Assembly (NCBI RefSeq): GCF_024636815.1 | Contig: NZ_JAGXGF010000227.1 | Span: 1-43,220, forward strand | DNA length: 43,220 nt | Source: Marivirga sp. | GTDB taxonomy: Bacteria; Bacteroidota; Bacteroidia; Cytophagales; Cyclobacteriaceae | Direction of reading: 5' to 3' | Part shown: positions 29,579 to 37,707 of the stretch, piece by piece | Numbering within the stretch: position 1 is the stretch's first letter | Layout of the letters: each line of letters starts with the position of its first letter | Translations under genes and position numbers: made by a program | The notes under the pieces: generated by a model | The model's database searches: none | Told to the model about the DNA's origin: nothing | What the model saw: the letters and a program-made list of their open reading frames with translations, nothing else

Positions 29579-31018
29579 TTAATATTGTATGCAAATATTC
29601 TTGGGCTCAGTAAAAAATCTTAGAGCCTCCAGTCCCCCTTCTCTACCTAATCCACTATTTTTCATTCCTCCAAATGGAGTTCTCAAATCCCGATTCATCC
29701 AGCAATTAACCCAAACTATGCCAGTTTCAATTTGATTCCCTATTCGGTGTGCTCTTGATAAGTCGCTTGTCCAGATGCTGGATGCTAAACCATATTCATT
29801 TTGATTTGCTAATGAAAGAGCCTCTTGTTCATTTTTAAAAACATTTAAACTCACAACTGGACCAAAAATTTCTTCTTGATTTGTTCTGCAATGATTAGAT
29901 AAATTTTCAAAAACATGTGGTCTTAAAAAATATCCGTTTTTAGTATGTTCGTTTAACTCTATAGTCTCATCTCCGCATAACAAACTTCCTCCTTCTTCTT
30001 TAGCTAATGCTATATAGCTTTTCACTTTTTCCAAATGCTGTGCAGATACCAGAGCTCCCATATTGTTGGAGTTATCTGAAGGGCTGCCTACTTTTAAAGC
30101 TTTTACTTTTTGAATGAATTTTGCTTTAAAGTCTTCATAAATAGAGTCTTCAATATAAATACGAGATGCGCACAGACAGATTTCTCCCTGATTAGTAAAG
30201 GATGCTCGAACTAAACCTTCAACTGTTTTATCCAGGTCGCAATCACCAAATACTAAAGCAGGGTTTTTACCGCCTAATTCCAGCGAAACTTTACGAAACA
30301 TTGGCGCTGAAATCTCAGCTATCTTTCGTCCTGTTGCAGTTCCACCCGTAAAGGATACCGCTTTAATTCTTTTGTTTTGCACTATGGCATTTCCAATATC
30401 TGGGCCAGTGCCATGAAGGATATTCAAAACTCCTTTTGGTAAACCAGCTTCTATGCATATTTTACTAAATAAATAAGCCGTGTAGGGTGTGATTTCAGAT
30501 GGCTTTGCGATAACACAGTTTCCGCTTGCAAGTGCAGGAGCTATTTTCCAGGTGAAAAGATAAAGCGGTAAATTCCAGGGTGAAATACAAGCTACTACTC
30601 CGAGGGGTTTTCTTAATGTATAATTAATAGAATCCTTTCCGGCATGTGATTCACTGCTAAATTGGGTGATAGCATGTGCGAAAAACTCCATGTTTGAACT
30701 TGCTCTGGGAATATCTACAGTCCTGGCTAATTGAACTGGTTTACCAGTATCTTTGCTCTCTGCTTCCGCTAGGTCTTCAAGATTTTCTTTGATGAGGTCG
30801 GAAATTTTGATCAAATAGTCTGCTCTATCTTTTGCCGATAATTCGCTCCATTCAGGGTATGCTTTTTCTGCTGAAGCTAATGCATATTTTAAATCTTCTT
30901 CATCAGAAAGAGGGATTTGGTCAAATGCTTCAGCTGTAGCTGGATTAATATCATCTATATATTTAGCTGAATGTGGAGGAATTAACTCTCCGTTGATGTA
31001 ATTGGCTATTATTTCCAT
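29579..31018 (-). CDS. 2-aminomuconate semialdehyde dehydrogenase (ALDH8A1-like)
   Basis: NAD-dependent aldehyde dehydrogenase oxidising 2-aminomuconate 6-semialdehyde to 2-aminomuconate, after ACMSD. At 479 residues it has the ALDH landmarks: CISPWNLPLYLFTWK, FTGGTATGRKIAE, catalytic Glu in VSLELGGKNPALVF and catalytic Cys in FTNQGEICLCASR at about residue 280. The unusual EICLC form is shared with the hydroxymuconic/aminomuconic semialdehyde group that includes human ALDH8A1, and the C-terminus CWMNRDLRTPFGGMKNSGLGREGG agrees. The overlap in pathway with HAAO and ACMSD across the divergent promoter makes the assignment firm. Only one base separates it from the upstream SDR stop, so the two share a transcript. 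Confidence 0.92.
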   Translation of the reverse strand: MEIIANYINGELIPPHSAKYIDDINPATAEAFDQIPLSDEEDLKYALASAEKAYPEWSELSAKDRADYLIKISDLIKENLEDLAEAESKDTGKPVQLARTVDIPRASSNMEFFAHAITQFSSESHAGKDSINYTLRKPLGVVACISPWNLPLYLFTWKIAPALASGNCVIAKPSEITPYTAYLFSKICIEAGLPKGVLNILHGTGPDIGNAIVQNKRIKAVSFTGGTATGRKIAEISAPMFRKVSLELGGKNPALVFGDCDLDKTVEGLVRASFTNQGEICLCASRIYIEDSIYEDFKAKFIQKVKALKVGSPSDNSNNMGALVSAQHLEKVKSYIALAKEEGGSLLCGDETIELNEHTKNGYFLRPHVFENLSNHCRTNQEEIFGPVVSLNVFKNEQEALSLANQNEYGLASSIWTSDLSRAHRIGNQIETGIVWVNCWMNRDLRTPFGGMKNSGLGREGGLEALRFFTEPKNICIQY

Positions 31019-31019
31019 A

Positions 31020-31802
31020 TCAGATACAATCTAATCGCCCTCCATCAATGGGTAAATTTACCCCGTTGATATAGGATGCTTTTTCTGAAGCTAAAAATAA
31101 TACTGCATTTGCTACTTCATGTGGTTCAGCAAATCTCCCCGCAGGAATTTTAGATTGCATTTCTTTACTCACTTCATCTAGGCTTTTTCCACTTGATTTG
31201 CTTTTACTTTGTATCAATCCTTCCAATCTACCTGTCATGGTAGCCCCTGGTAAAATATTATTCACTGTAATGCCAAACGGCCCTAATTCATTTGAAATGG
31301 TCTTGGACCAACTTGCGACTGCACCTCTAATGGTATTAGATATTCCTAAATTAGGAATAGGCTGACGAACGGAAGTAGAGATGATATTGATAATTCTTCC
31401 GTATTCTTCGCTTTTCATTTTAGGAATTACAGCCTGTGCCAAATATTGATTGCAAATCAAATGTTGTTGAAATGCAATCATATAATCTTTTCCTAATGCC
31501 TCATGAGCTTGTCCTGGACTGGGCCCTCCAGTATTATTGATTAAGATATCTACTTGATGTTTCGCGCAATACTCTAAAGCTATATCCCTTAATGACTCAG
31601 GGTGACAATAATCGGCCACTAAAATATGATGATCTTGTTTTTTATTTGGTAATTCATTCTGAGTTGATTCCAATTTTGCTTGATCTCTTGCAATAAGCGT
31701 AATATTTGCTCCTTCTTGTGCAAAAGCTTGGGCAATAGCCTTACCTATTCCTGCCGTACTTCCGCCAACCATTACTCTTTTTCCTGATAAATTTAAATCC
31801 AT
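31020..31802 (-). CDS. SDR family oxidoreductase with an altered YxxxK site
   Basis: A 260-residue Rossmann protein. Cofactor motif VGGSTAGIGKAIAQAF (TGxxxGIG form), NNTGGPSPG in place of the usual NNAG, and the catalytic serine in IINIISTSVRQ are present. The YxxxK position reads LGISNTIRGAVASWSK, so the tyrosine and lysine are replaced. This matches a known noncanonical SDR subgroup with SNxxR in place of YxxxK. It is the first gene of the leftward kynurenine transcript and sits directly before AMSDH. Either it uses another catalytic residue, or it acts other than as a classic reductase. Its place suggests handling of an aminomuconate-type intermediate (inference). Confidence 0.85.
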   Translation of the reverse strand: MDLNLSGKRVMVGGSTAGIGKAIAQAFAQEGANITLIARDQAKLESTQNELPNKKQDHHILVADYCHPESLRDIALEYCAKHQVDILINNTGGPSPGQAHEALGKDYMIAFQQHLICNQYLAQAVIPKMKSEEYGRIINIISTSVRQPIPNLGISNTIRGAVASWSKTISNELGPFGITVNNILPGATMTGRLEGLIQSKSKSSGKSLDEVSKEMQSKIPAGRFAEPHEVANAVLFLASEKASYINGVNLPIDGGRLDCI

Positions 31803-31947
31803 TTCAATTATTTTTTTAGATGATTATCATCAATTGTAAATATTATATTTCTGATTTTAAACTCCGTCTTAATTTCACTAAATTTAGAAGATTAACAAAA
31901 TCAATTTACATATAAGACTGTTATAAGCTTTATTAAACTGACTAAAG
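31803..31947. promoter_or_regulatory. Divergent promoter region of the kynurenine island
   Basis: 145 bp between the leftward SDR-AMSDH and rightward HAAO-led transcripts. It contains a perfect 13-nt palindrome GATGATTATCATC at 31819-31831 that could be an operator. No consensus -7 box was found on either strand, and no regulator gene is adjacent. Confidence 0.4.
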
Positions 31948-32478
31948 ATGGCTATAAAGAGACCTTTTAATTTAACAAAATGGGTGGAGGAAAACAGGGA
32001 TTTGTTAAAACCACCGGTCGGAAATAAAAATTTATATAAAGAGGCTGATGATTATATTGTTATGATAGTGGGTGGCCCGAATGCCCGCAAAGATTATCAT
32101 TATAATGAGGCAGAGGAACTTTTTTATCAATTGGAAGGAGAGATTTCCGTTAAAATTCAGGAAGATGGTAAAGCAGTTACCATGGATTTAGGTCCTGGCG
32201 ATATGTTTTTGTGTCCTGCTAATACTCCCCATAGCCCAATCCGGAAAGAAGGTTCTATTGGTTTGGTAGTGGAAAGAGTAAGAAAAGGAACTGATATGAA
32301 AGACGGGTTATTATGGTTTTGCGACAACTGTAATCACAAATTGCATGAAACTTATTTCCCTTTGGTTGATATTGAAAAGGATTTTATACCACGGTTTAAA
32401 GAGTTTTACGCTTCAGAGAAATTGCGCACATGCGATAATTGTGGGCATGTTATGGAAACAGATCCAAGATTTGTATAA
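31948..32478 (+). CDS. nbaC: 3-hydroxyanthranilate 3,4-dioxygenase
   Basis: Opens the ring of 3-hydroxyanthranilate to give 2-amino-3-carboxymuconate 6-semialdehyde. A 176-residue cupin: VGGPNARKDYHYNEAEELFY supplies the first iron ligands (H, E), GDMFLCPANTPHSPIR the last histidine and the substrate arginine. The C-terminal rubredoxin-like metal site has both pairs, WFCDNCNHKLHE and LRTCDNCGHVM, as in the bacterial enzymes. Its stop abuts the ATG of the ACMSD gene, so product and next enzyme are coupled. Confidence 0.96.
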   Translation: MAIKRPFNLTKWVEENRDLLKPPVGNKNLYKEADDYIVMIVGGPNARKDYHYNEAEELFYQLEGEISVKIQEDGKAVTMDLGPGDMFLCPANTPHSPIRKEGSIGLVVERVRKGTDMKDGLLWFCDNCNHKLHETYFPLVDIEKDFIPRFKEFYASEKLRTCDNCGHVMETDPRFV

Positions 32479-33528
32479 ATGGAAAAAGTAGCAGAAATAG
32501 CGACAAAAAGACCTTTAAAAGTCGATATACATACGCATATTTTGCCTAAAAACTGGCCTGATTTGCATGAGCGATATGGTTATGGTGGCTTTATTCGCCT
32601 GGAGCATCACAAACCCTGTTGTGCCCGCATGATGATGGATGACAAGTTTTTTAGAGAAGTTGAAGATAATTGCTGGGACCCTAAAACTCGTATGCATGAA
32701 TGCGAACAGCACAATGTGGATGTCCAGGTTTTATCTACTGTTCCGGTAATGTTCAGTTATTGGGCAAAGCCTCAAGATGCGCTTGATTTATCCATGATGC
32801 TCAATGATCATATTGCAGGGATAGTTGATAAATATCCTGATAGATTTATTGGTTTAGGAACTTTACCCATGCAAGCTCCCGATTTGGCAATTAAAGAATT
32901 AGAGCGATGTGTTAAGGATTTAGGTTTGGCTGGTGTTCAAATTGGAACTCACATAAATGATTGGAATTTAGAAGCTCCAGAAGTGTTTGCAGTATTTGAA
33001 GCAGCCCAAGATTTAGGAGCATCTATATTTGTGCATCCTTGGGATATGATGGGTAAAGAACAAATGCCAAAGTACTGGCTTCCATGGTTAGTAGGCATGC
33101 CTGCAGAAACATCAAGAGCGATTTGCTCTATGATTTTCGGAGGGGTATTCGAAAAGCTTCCTGATTTAAAAGTAGCTTTTGCGCATGGAGGAGGTTCTTT
33201 TCCTGCAACAATCGGTCGCATTGGTCATGGTTTTGATGTCCGTCCTGATTTATGTGCAATTGATAATCCACACCACCCTAGTAAATATTTAAAGAAATTT
33301 TATGTGGATTCTTTAGTTCATGATCCTTCTACTTTAGAATATTTAATTAAAACCATGGGGGAAGATTTTATTGCTTTAGGAACAGATTACCCTTTTCCTT
33401 TGGGAGAATTGGAGCCTGGGAAAATTATTGAGGAAAGTGATTTCTCCAATGAACTAAAAGCAAAACTACTCGGAAAAAATGCTTTAAAATGGTTGGGTTT
33501 ACATCAGGAAGAATATGCAGGGCATTGA
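32479..33528 (+). CDS. nbaD: 2-amino-3-carboxymuconate-6-semialdehyde decarboxylase (ACMSD)
   Basis: Metal-dependent decarboxylase of the amidohydrolase fold that converts ACMS to 2-aminomuconate semialdehyde, diverting it from quinolinate. A 349-residue protein with zinc ligands in KVDIHTHILPK (HxH), the later histidines in ASIFVHPWDMMGKEQMPKYW and KVAFAHGGGSFP, and the final aspartate in ALGTDYPFPLGE, the full ACMSD set. It includes LPMQAPDLAIKELERCV and YKYLKKFYVDSLVHD-type segments (here KYLKKFYVDSLVHD). Its last 14 nt overlap the alkyltransferase gene. Confidence 0.96.
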   Translation: MEKVAEIATKRPLKVDIHTHILPKNWPDLHERYGYGGFIRLEHHKPCCARMMMDDKFFREVEDNCWDPKTRMHECEQHNVDVQVLSTVPVMFSYWAKPQDALDLSMMLNDHIAGIVDKYPDRFIGLGTLPMQAPDLAIKELERCVKDLGLAGVQIGTHINDWNLEAPEVFAVFEAAQDLGASIFVHPWDMMGKEQMPKYWLPWLVGMPAETSRAICSMIFGGVFEKLPDLKVAFAHGGGSFPATIGRIGHGFDVRPDLCAIDNPHHPSKYLKKFYVDSLVHDPSTLEYLIKTMGEDFIALGTDYPFPLGELEPGKIIEESDFSNELKAKLLGKNALKWLGLHQEEYAGH

Positions 33529-33997
33529 GCAAGAATTTTTCATTGATACTAAGATTGGGAAACTCTTAATTGGGGTTTCTCAAAATAAAATTGCCAAAAT
33601 CTCATTTAATCAGCCTAATAATAGTCTTAAAGGTGTTAAGCCAAAAGTAGTGACTAATTTGGAAAACCAATTATTAGAATATTTTAATGGTCATAGGAAA
33701 ACATTCCAGATAGAATATTCTTTAAAAGGAACAGAATTTCAGAAAGAAGTGTGGCAAAAATTGCTAGATATTCCCTTCGGAAGAACCATGAGCTACGGTA
33801 AATTAGCAGCTCAATTGGGAGATGTTAAAAAAATTAGAGCTGTAGCCAATGCAGTTGGTAAAAACCCAATTCCAATTGTAATTCCTTGCCATAGAGTGGT
33901 GGGGATGCACGGTAATTTAACTGGTTATATTGGTGGTTTGTCAAACAAAAAATTTCTTATCGAATTAGAATCTAATAAACAATTGGGATTATTTTAA
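33515..33997 (+). CDS. ogt: Methylated-DNA--[protein]-cysteine S-methyltransferase
   Basis: Suicide DNA-repair protein that removes alkyl groups from O6-alkylguanine. A 160-residue protein with the N-terminal ribonuclease-like half (FFIDTKIGKLLIGVS), the DNA-binding helix-turn-helix with arginine finger in MSYGKLAAQLGDVKKIRAVANAVGKNP, and the active site IVIPCHRVVG with downstream TGYIGGLSNKKFLIELE. All catalytic residues are intact. It overlaps the ACMSD gene by 14 nt in another frame and lies inside the kynurenine operon. There is no metabolic reason for this; cotranscription with a pathway producing reactive aldehydes is a possible rationale (inference). Confidence 0.93.
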   Translation: MQGIEQEFFIDTKIGKLLIGVSQNKIAKISFNQPNNSLKGVKPKVVTNLENQLLEYFNGHRKTFQIEYSLKGTEFQKEVWQKLLDIPFGRTMSYGKLAAQLGDVKKIRAVANAVGKNPIPIVIPCHRVVGMHGNLTGYIGGLSNKKFLIELESNKQLGLF

Positions 33998-34081
33998 ATA
34001 GGATATTAAATCAGAGAACTTGGTAGTCGGCACCAAATTTAATTTTAGAATTCATAAAACTACTTTACATTAATATATAGA

Positions 34082-35392
34082 ATGACAGAGAATTATCAGA
34101 ATACATTAGAATACGCACAAAAAATGGATCAACAAGATCCTTTGAATAAATATAGAAATGAATTTCACATTCCGGTCATTGATGGTCAGCAAGTAATTTA
34201 CTATACCGGAAATTCTTTAGGCCTCCAACCTAAAAGAACTCGCTCTTTTATTGAAAAAGAAATGAAAGACTGGGAGCTTTTCGGGGTAGAAGGTCATTTT
34301 AATAAGAAAAAAGAAAATATTTGGTATAAATATCATGAATACGGAAAAGAAGCAATAGCAGAAATAGTTGGGGCTAAGCCAATAGAGGTAGTTCCCATGA
34401 ATAATCTGACAGTTAATCTTCATCTTCTTCTGGTCTCTTTTTACAGACCTACAGCCGAAAAATTTAAAATTATAGTTGAAAAAGGTGCTTTTCCATCTGA
34501 TCAATATGTTTTTGAATCCCAATTGAATTTCCATGCTTATCATGGAGGCCAAAAATTATTTGATCCTGAGGAGGCGTTAATAGAAATTGCCCCTAGAGCA
34601 GGAGAAGATACTTTGAGAACTGAAGATATTATAGCTACTATAGAAGAGCACCAAAATGAACTTTGTTTGGTGATGATGGGCGGCTTGCAATACTATACGG
34701 GTCAATTTTTCGACTTAGAAAGAATTACAAGAGCAGCACATAAGGTAGGGGCTTATGCTGGTTTTGATCTAGCGCATGCTGCTGGAAATATAGAATTGAA
34801 GCTGCATGATTGGGATGTTGATTTTGCTTCCTGGTGCACCTATAAATATTTAAATTCAGGACCGGGGAATGTTTCTGGTGTCTATGTTCATGAGCGTTTT
34901 GCAAAGGATAAAAGTTTGCCTCGATTTGCAGGTTGGTGGGGACATGATGAAGCTGAGCGCTTTAAAATGCAAAAAGGATTTATCCCAATGGAAGGTGCAG
35001 ACGGATGGCAATTGAGTAATACCAATGTGCTAGGACATGCAGCTCATTATGCTTCTTTAGAAATATTTAAGGAGGTTGGAATGAAGGCACTAAGGAAGAA
35101 GAGTGTTTTGTTGACGGGTTATCTTGAATTTTTAATCAATGAATTTAATAAGGAAGAAAAGATATTCGAAATTCTTACACCAAAAGAGCCTGAAAACAGA
35201 GGAAGTCAATTATCCTTATATTTATTGAAATATGGAAAACCTTTGTTCGATGAGTTAATGAAAAGAGGAGTGCTGGGAGATTGGAGAGAACCAGATGTGA
35301 TTCGTTTAGCCCCAGTTCCTTTATACAACACATTTGAAGAGCAATACTTATTTATTGAAAAGCTAAGAGAAGCAGTAGAAGCCGTAAAATAA
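34082..35392 (+). CDS. kynU: Kynureninase
   Basis: PLP enzyme hydrolysing (3-hydroxy)kynurenine to (3-hydroxy)anthranilate and alanine. A 436-residue fold-type I protein with YTGNSLGLQPKRTRSF near the start, NNLTVNLHLLLVSFYRP, the PLP aspartate in AGFDLAHAAGNIELKLHDWDVDFA, the PLP lysine in WCTYKYLNSGPGNVSG, and GWWGHDEAERFKM, all diagnostic. Length and motifs are normal. In this context, with kmo following after 7 nt, the physiological substrate is probably 3-hydroxykynurenine. Confidence 0.96.
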   Translation: MTENYQNTLEYAQKMDQQDPLNKYRNEFHIPVIDGQQVIYYTGNSLGLQPKRTRSFIEKEMKDWELFGVEGHFNKKKENIWYKYHEYGKEAIAEIVGAKPIEVVPMNNLTVNLHLLLVSFYRPTAEKFKIIVEKGAFPSDQYVFESQLNFHAYHGGQKLFDPEEALIEIAPRAGEDTLRTEDIIATIEEHQNELCLVMMGGLQYYTGQFFDLERITRAAHKVGAYAGFDLAHAAGNIELKLHDWDVDFASWCTYKYLNSGPGNVSGVYVHERFAKDKSLPRFAGWWGHDEAERFKMQKGFIPMEGADGWQLSNTNVLGHAAHYASLEIFKEVGMKALRKKSVLLTGYLEFLINEFNKEEKIFEILTPKEPENRGSQLSLYLLKYGKPLFDELMKRGVLGDWREPDVIRLAPVPLYNTFEEQYLFIEKLREAVEAVK

Positions 35393-35399
35393 ACTGATT

Positions 35400-36731
35400 T
35401 TGAAGAAAGAAATTAAACATATCGGAGTTTTAGGTGCAGGTTTAGTGGGAGCACTTTTAAGTATCTATTTAAGAAAAAGAGGGTATAAAGTAAGTCTTTA
35501 TGAAAAACGGGACGATATGCGGAAATCTTCTTCTGATTCAGGTCGATCCATCAATTTGGCTTTAAGCCGAAGAGGAATAAAAGCCTTGGAAGATATAGGG
35601 GTGATTGAGGAAGTCAAAAAGATTATGTTGCCTATGGAAGGTCGAATGATGCATAGTCAAGATGGTGAGCTTACTTTTCAGCCCTATGGAAAAGAAGGGC
35701 AATATATTAATTCTGTTTCCAGAGGGAATTTGAATAAGATATTGCTGAACAAAGCAGAAGCGACAGGAGTTGAAATCAAATTTGAGTATACTTGTCAAAA
35801 GGTAGATTTGGATGGTACTAGCGTGACTTTTAAAACTCCGGATGCCGAAAAAACCATGCAATTTGACTTGCTTTTCGGGTCGGATGGAGCGTACTCTCAG
35901 ATGCGACAGGCAATGTTGAAAAAGGATAGATTCAATTATGAGCAATATTACATTCCTCATGGTTATAAAGAATTAAGCATTCCACCCACTGAGGATGGTG
36001 ATTTTGCGATAGCTCCTAATGCATTACATATTTGGCCAAGGGGGCAATTCATGTTGATAGCATTGCCGAATTTAGATAAAAGTTTTACTTGCACATTATT
36101 TTTTCCTTTTGAAGGACAGCCCTCTTTTGAAAGTTTACAGACGCCTCAACAGGTATTGCAATTTTTCAAAAATACATTTCCAGATAGTTTAGCTCATTTA
36201 AAAAATATCCAAGATGAGTATTTTCAAAACCCAACTTCTTCTCTGGTGACTGTAAAATGTGAACCTTGGGTAAAAAATAATTGCGTTTTAATTGGTGATG
36301 CCGCCCATGCAATTGTACCCTTTTACGGACAAGGAATGAATGCTGGCTTTGAAGATTGCTGGGAACTCAATGTATTATTGGATAAGCATTCAGATGATTG
36401 GGAAAAGACTTTGGAGGAATATCAGTTATTGCGCAAAAAAGATGGAGATGCCATTGCGGATTTAGCTTTGCACAACTTTATTGAAATGCGAGATCTGGTG
36501 GCGGATGAAAAATTTCTGGTTCAAAAGAAAATTGAGGCCAAATTACATCATGAATTTCCTGAGAAATGGATGCCGTTATATTCTATGGTTACTTTTAGTG
36601 ACTTACGATATTCCGAAGCTTTTGAAATTGGGAAAAAACAACAGGCTATTATGGATGAAATAATGCAAAAACCTGATATTTTAGAAAACTGGGAAAGTGT
36701 TGATTTAAAGGAGATTGTGGACAGATTATAA
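35400..36731 (+). CDS. kmo: Kynurenine 3-monooxygenase
   Basis: FAD- and NADPH-dependent hydroxylase making 3-hydroxykynurenine. A 443-residue protein: N-terminal dinucleotide motif IGVLGAGLVGALLSIYLRKRG, substrate/FAD segment DSGRSINLALSRRGI, the DG motif LFGSDGAYSQMRQ, and VLIGDAAHAIVPFYGQGMNAGFEDC. The start is TTG at 35400 (reading MKKEIKHIGVLGAG); no ATG exists upstream in frame and the next ATG would remove the Rossmann motif. The C-terminal helix predicted as membrane-anchoring in eukaryotic KMO is absent, as in bacterial enzymes. Confidence 0.95.
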   Translation: MKKEIKHIGVLGAGLVGALLSIYLRKRGYKVSLYEKRDDMRKSSSDSGRSINLALSRRGIKALEDIGVIEEVKKIMLPMEGRMMHSQDGELTFQPYGKEGQYINSVSRGNLNKILLNKAEATGVEIKFEYTCQKVDLDGTSVTFKTPDAEKTMQFDLLFGSDGAYSQMRQAMLKKDRFNYEQYYIPHGYKELSIPPTEDGDFAIAPNALHIWPRGQFMLIALPNLDKSFTCTLFFPFEGQPSFESLQTPQQVLQFFKNTFPDSLAHLKNIQDEYFQNPTSSLVTVKCEPWVKNNCVLIGDAAHAIVPFYGQGMNAGFEDCWELNVLLDKHSDDWEKTLEEYQLLRKKDGDAIADLALHNFIEMRDLVADEKFLVQKKIEAKLHHEFPEKWMPLYSMVTFSDLRYSEAFEIGKKQQAIMDEIMQKPDILENWESVDLKEIVDRL

Positions 36732-36773
36732 GATTTGAGCTCTTTTATTTTAAACATAATTTATTTAATTCGT

Positions 36774-36786
36774 TTCTATTATAGAA
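36774..36786. promoter_or_regulatory. Palindrome upstream of the reductase gene
   Basis: TTCTATTATAGAA, a perfect 13-nt palindrome 16 nt before the next ATG; a half-site-like TAATAGAA follows at 36795-36802. A possible operator, low certainty. Confidence 0.25.
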
Positions 36787-36802
36787 CAAAATTGTAATAG
36801 AA

Positions 36803-37468
36803 ATGGCATATACCGTAAAAATTACCAATGTGCTTTCCTTAACGCACAATGTGAAACAGATTACAACCGAAAAACCTAAAGATTACCAATTTACACCAGG
36901 GCAAGCCACAGAAGTAGCTATCAATAAAAAAGATTGGAAGGAAGAAAAAAGGCCATTCACTTTTACCTCCTTACCTGAAGATGAGCATTTAGAATTTGTT
37001 ATTAAAACTTATCATGATCATGAAGGAGTAACCCATGAAATAGATAGTCTTGTAGAAGGAGATGAATTGATTATTGATGATGCCTGGGGGGCAATTGAGT
37101 ATAAAGGCACTGGAACCTTTATTGCCGGTGGGGCAGGTATTACTCCTTTTATAGCAATTTTTAGATATCTGGATAAGAATAATAAGATTGGAGAAAATAA
37201 ATTAATTTTTTCCAACAAAACAGGAGATGACGTTATTCTGGAATCCTATTTTAATGATATTTTAGGTGATAATTTTATTTCTACCCTCACCCATCAGAAT
37301 ATTGAGGGGCATGATAATGAAATGGTTGATATGGAATTCTTGAATAAACATTTAGAAAATTTTACTCAACATTTTTATGTATGCGGACCTGATGCGATGG
37401 TTAAAGATGTGAGTAAGCAATTAGAGATGTTGGGAGCTAGCCCTGATGGAATAACTTTCGAAAATTAA
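36803..37468 (+). CDS. FNR-type flavin reductase / ferredoxin reductase domain protein
   Basis: A 221-residue two-domain protein: FAD-binding barrel with RPFTFTSLPEDEHLEFVIKTY (RxFTxTS flavin motif) and a NAD(P)-binding half with GTGTFIAGGAGITPFIAIFRYL and HFYVCGPDAMVKDV. There is no iron-sulfur domain, so electrons would pass to a separate acceptor. It follows kmo after 71 nt in the same orientation. KMO takes electrons from NADPH directly, so a need for this protein in the pathway is not obvious; it may serve another oxygenase. Confidence 0.85.
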   Translation: MAYTVKITNVLSLTHNVKQITTEKPKDYQFTPGQATEVAINKKDWKEEKRPFTFTSLPEDEHLEFVIKTYHDHEGVTHEIDSLVEGDELIIDDAWGAIEYKGTGTFIAGGAGITPFIAIFRYLDKNNKIGENKLIFSNKTGDDVILESYFNDILGDNFISTLTHQNIEGHDNEMVDMEFLNKHLENFTQHFYVCGPDAMVKDVSKQLEMLGASPDGITFEN

Positions 37469-37489
37469 AACGGTTTATGACCGACTTAT

Positions 37490-37655
37490 TATTTGAAGGC
37501 CCCTTTAATTCCCCCAAAAGGGGGAAAACATTGCTATTAAGTTAAGACATATTTCCTTCTCCCGCAGGAGAAGGATTGAAGGATGAGGCTTTAAAAAAAG
37601 CTTAACTTAATAGCATTGAGGAGGTAAGGGAGGATGTCCGAAGGGTCGGGACAGA
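37490..37655. repeat. Nested palindromic intergenic element
   Basis: Fills the 239-bp gap after the reductase gene. CCCCCAAAAGGGGG at about 37511-37524; outer arms TGCTATTAAGTTAAG (37532-37546) and CTTAACTTAATAGCA (37601-37615), a perfect 15-bp inverted repeat; inside, CCTTCTCC-CGCA-GGAGAAGG (37555-37574), a perfect 8-bp hairpin. No gene is seen. Confidence 0.7.
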
Positions 37656-37707
37656 TTAAATTTTTATCAAACAAAATTATTCTACCAAAATTTTAATTGA
37701 TGATATC

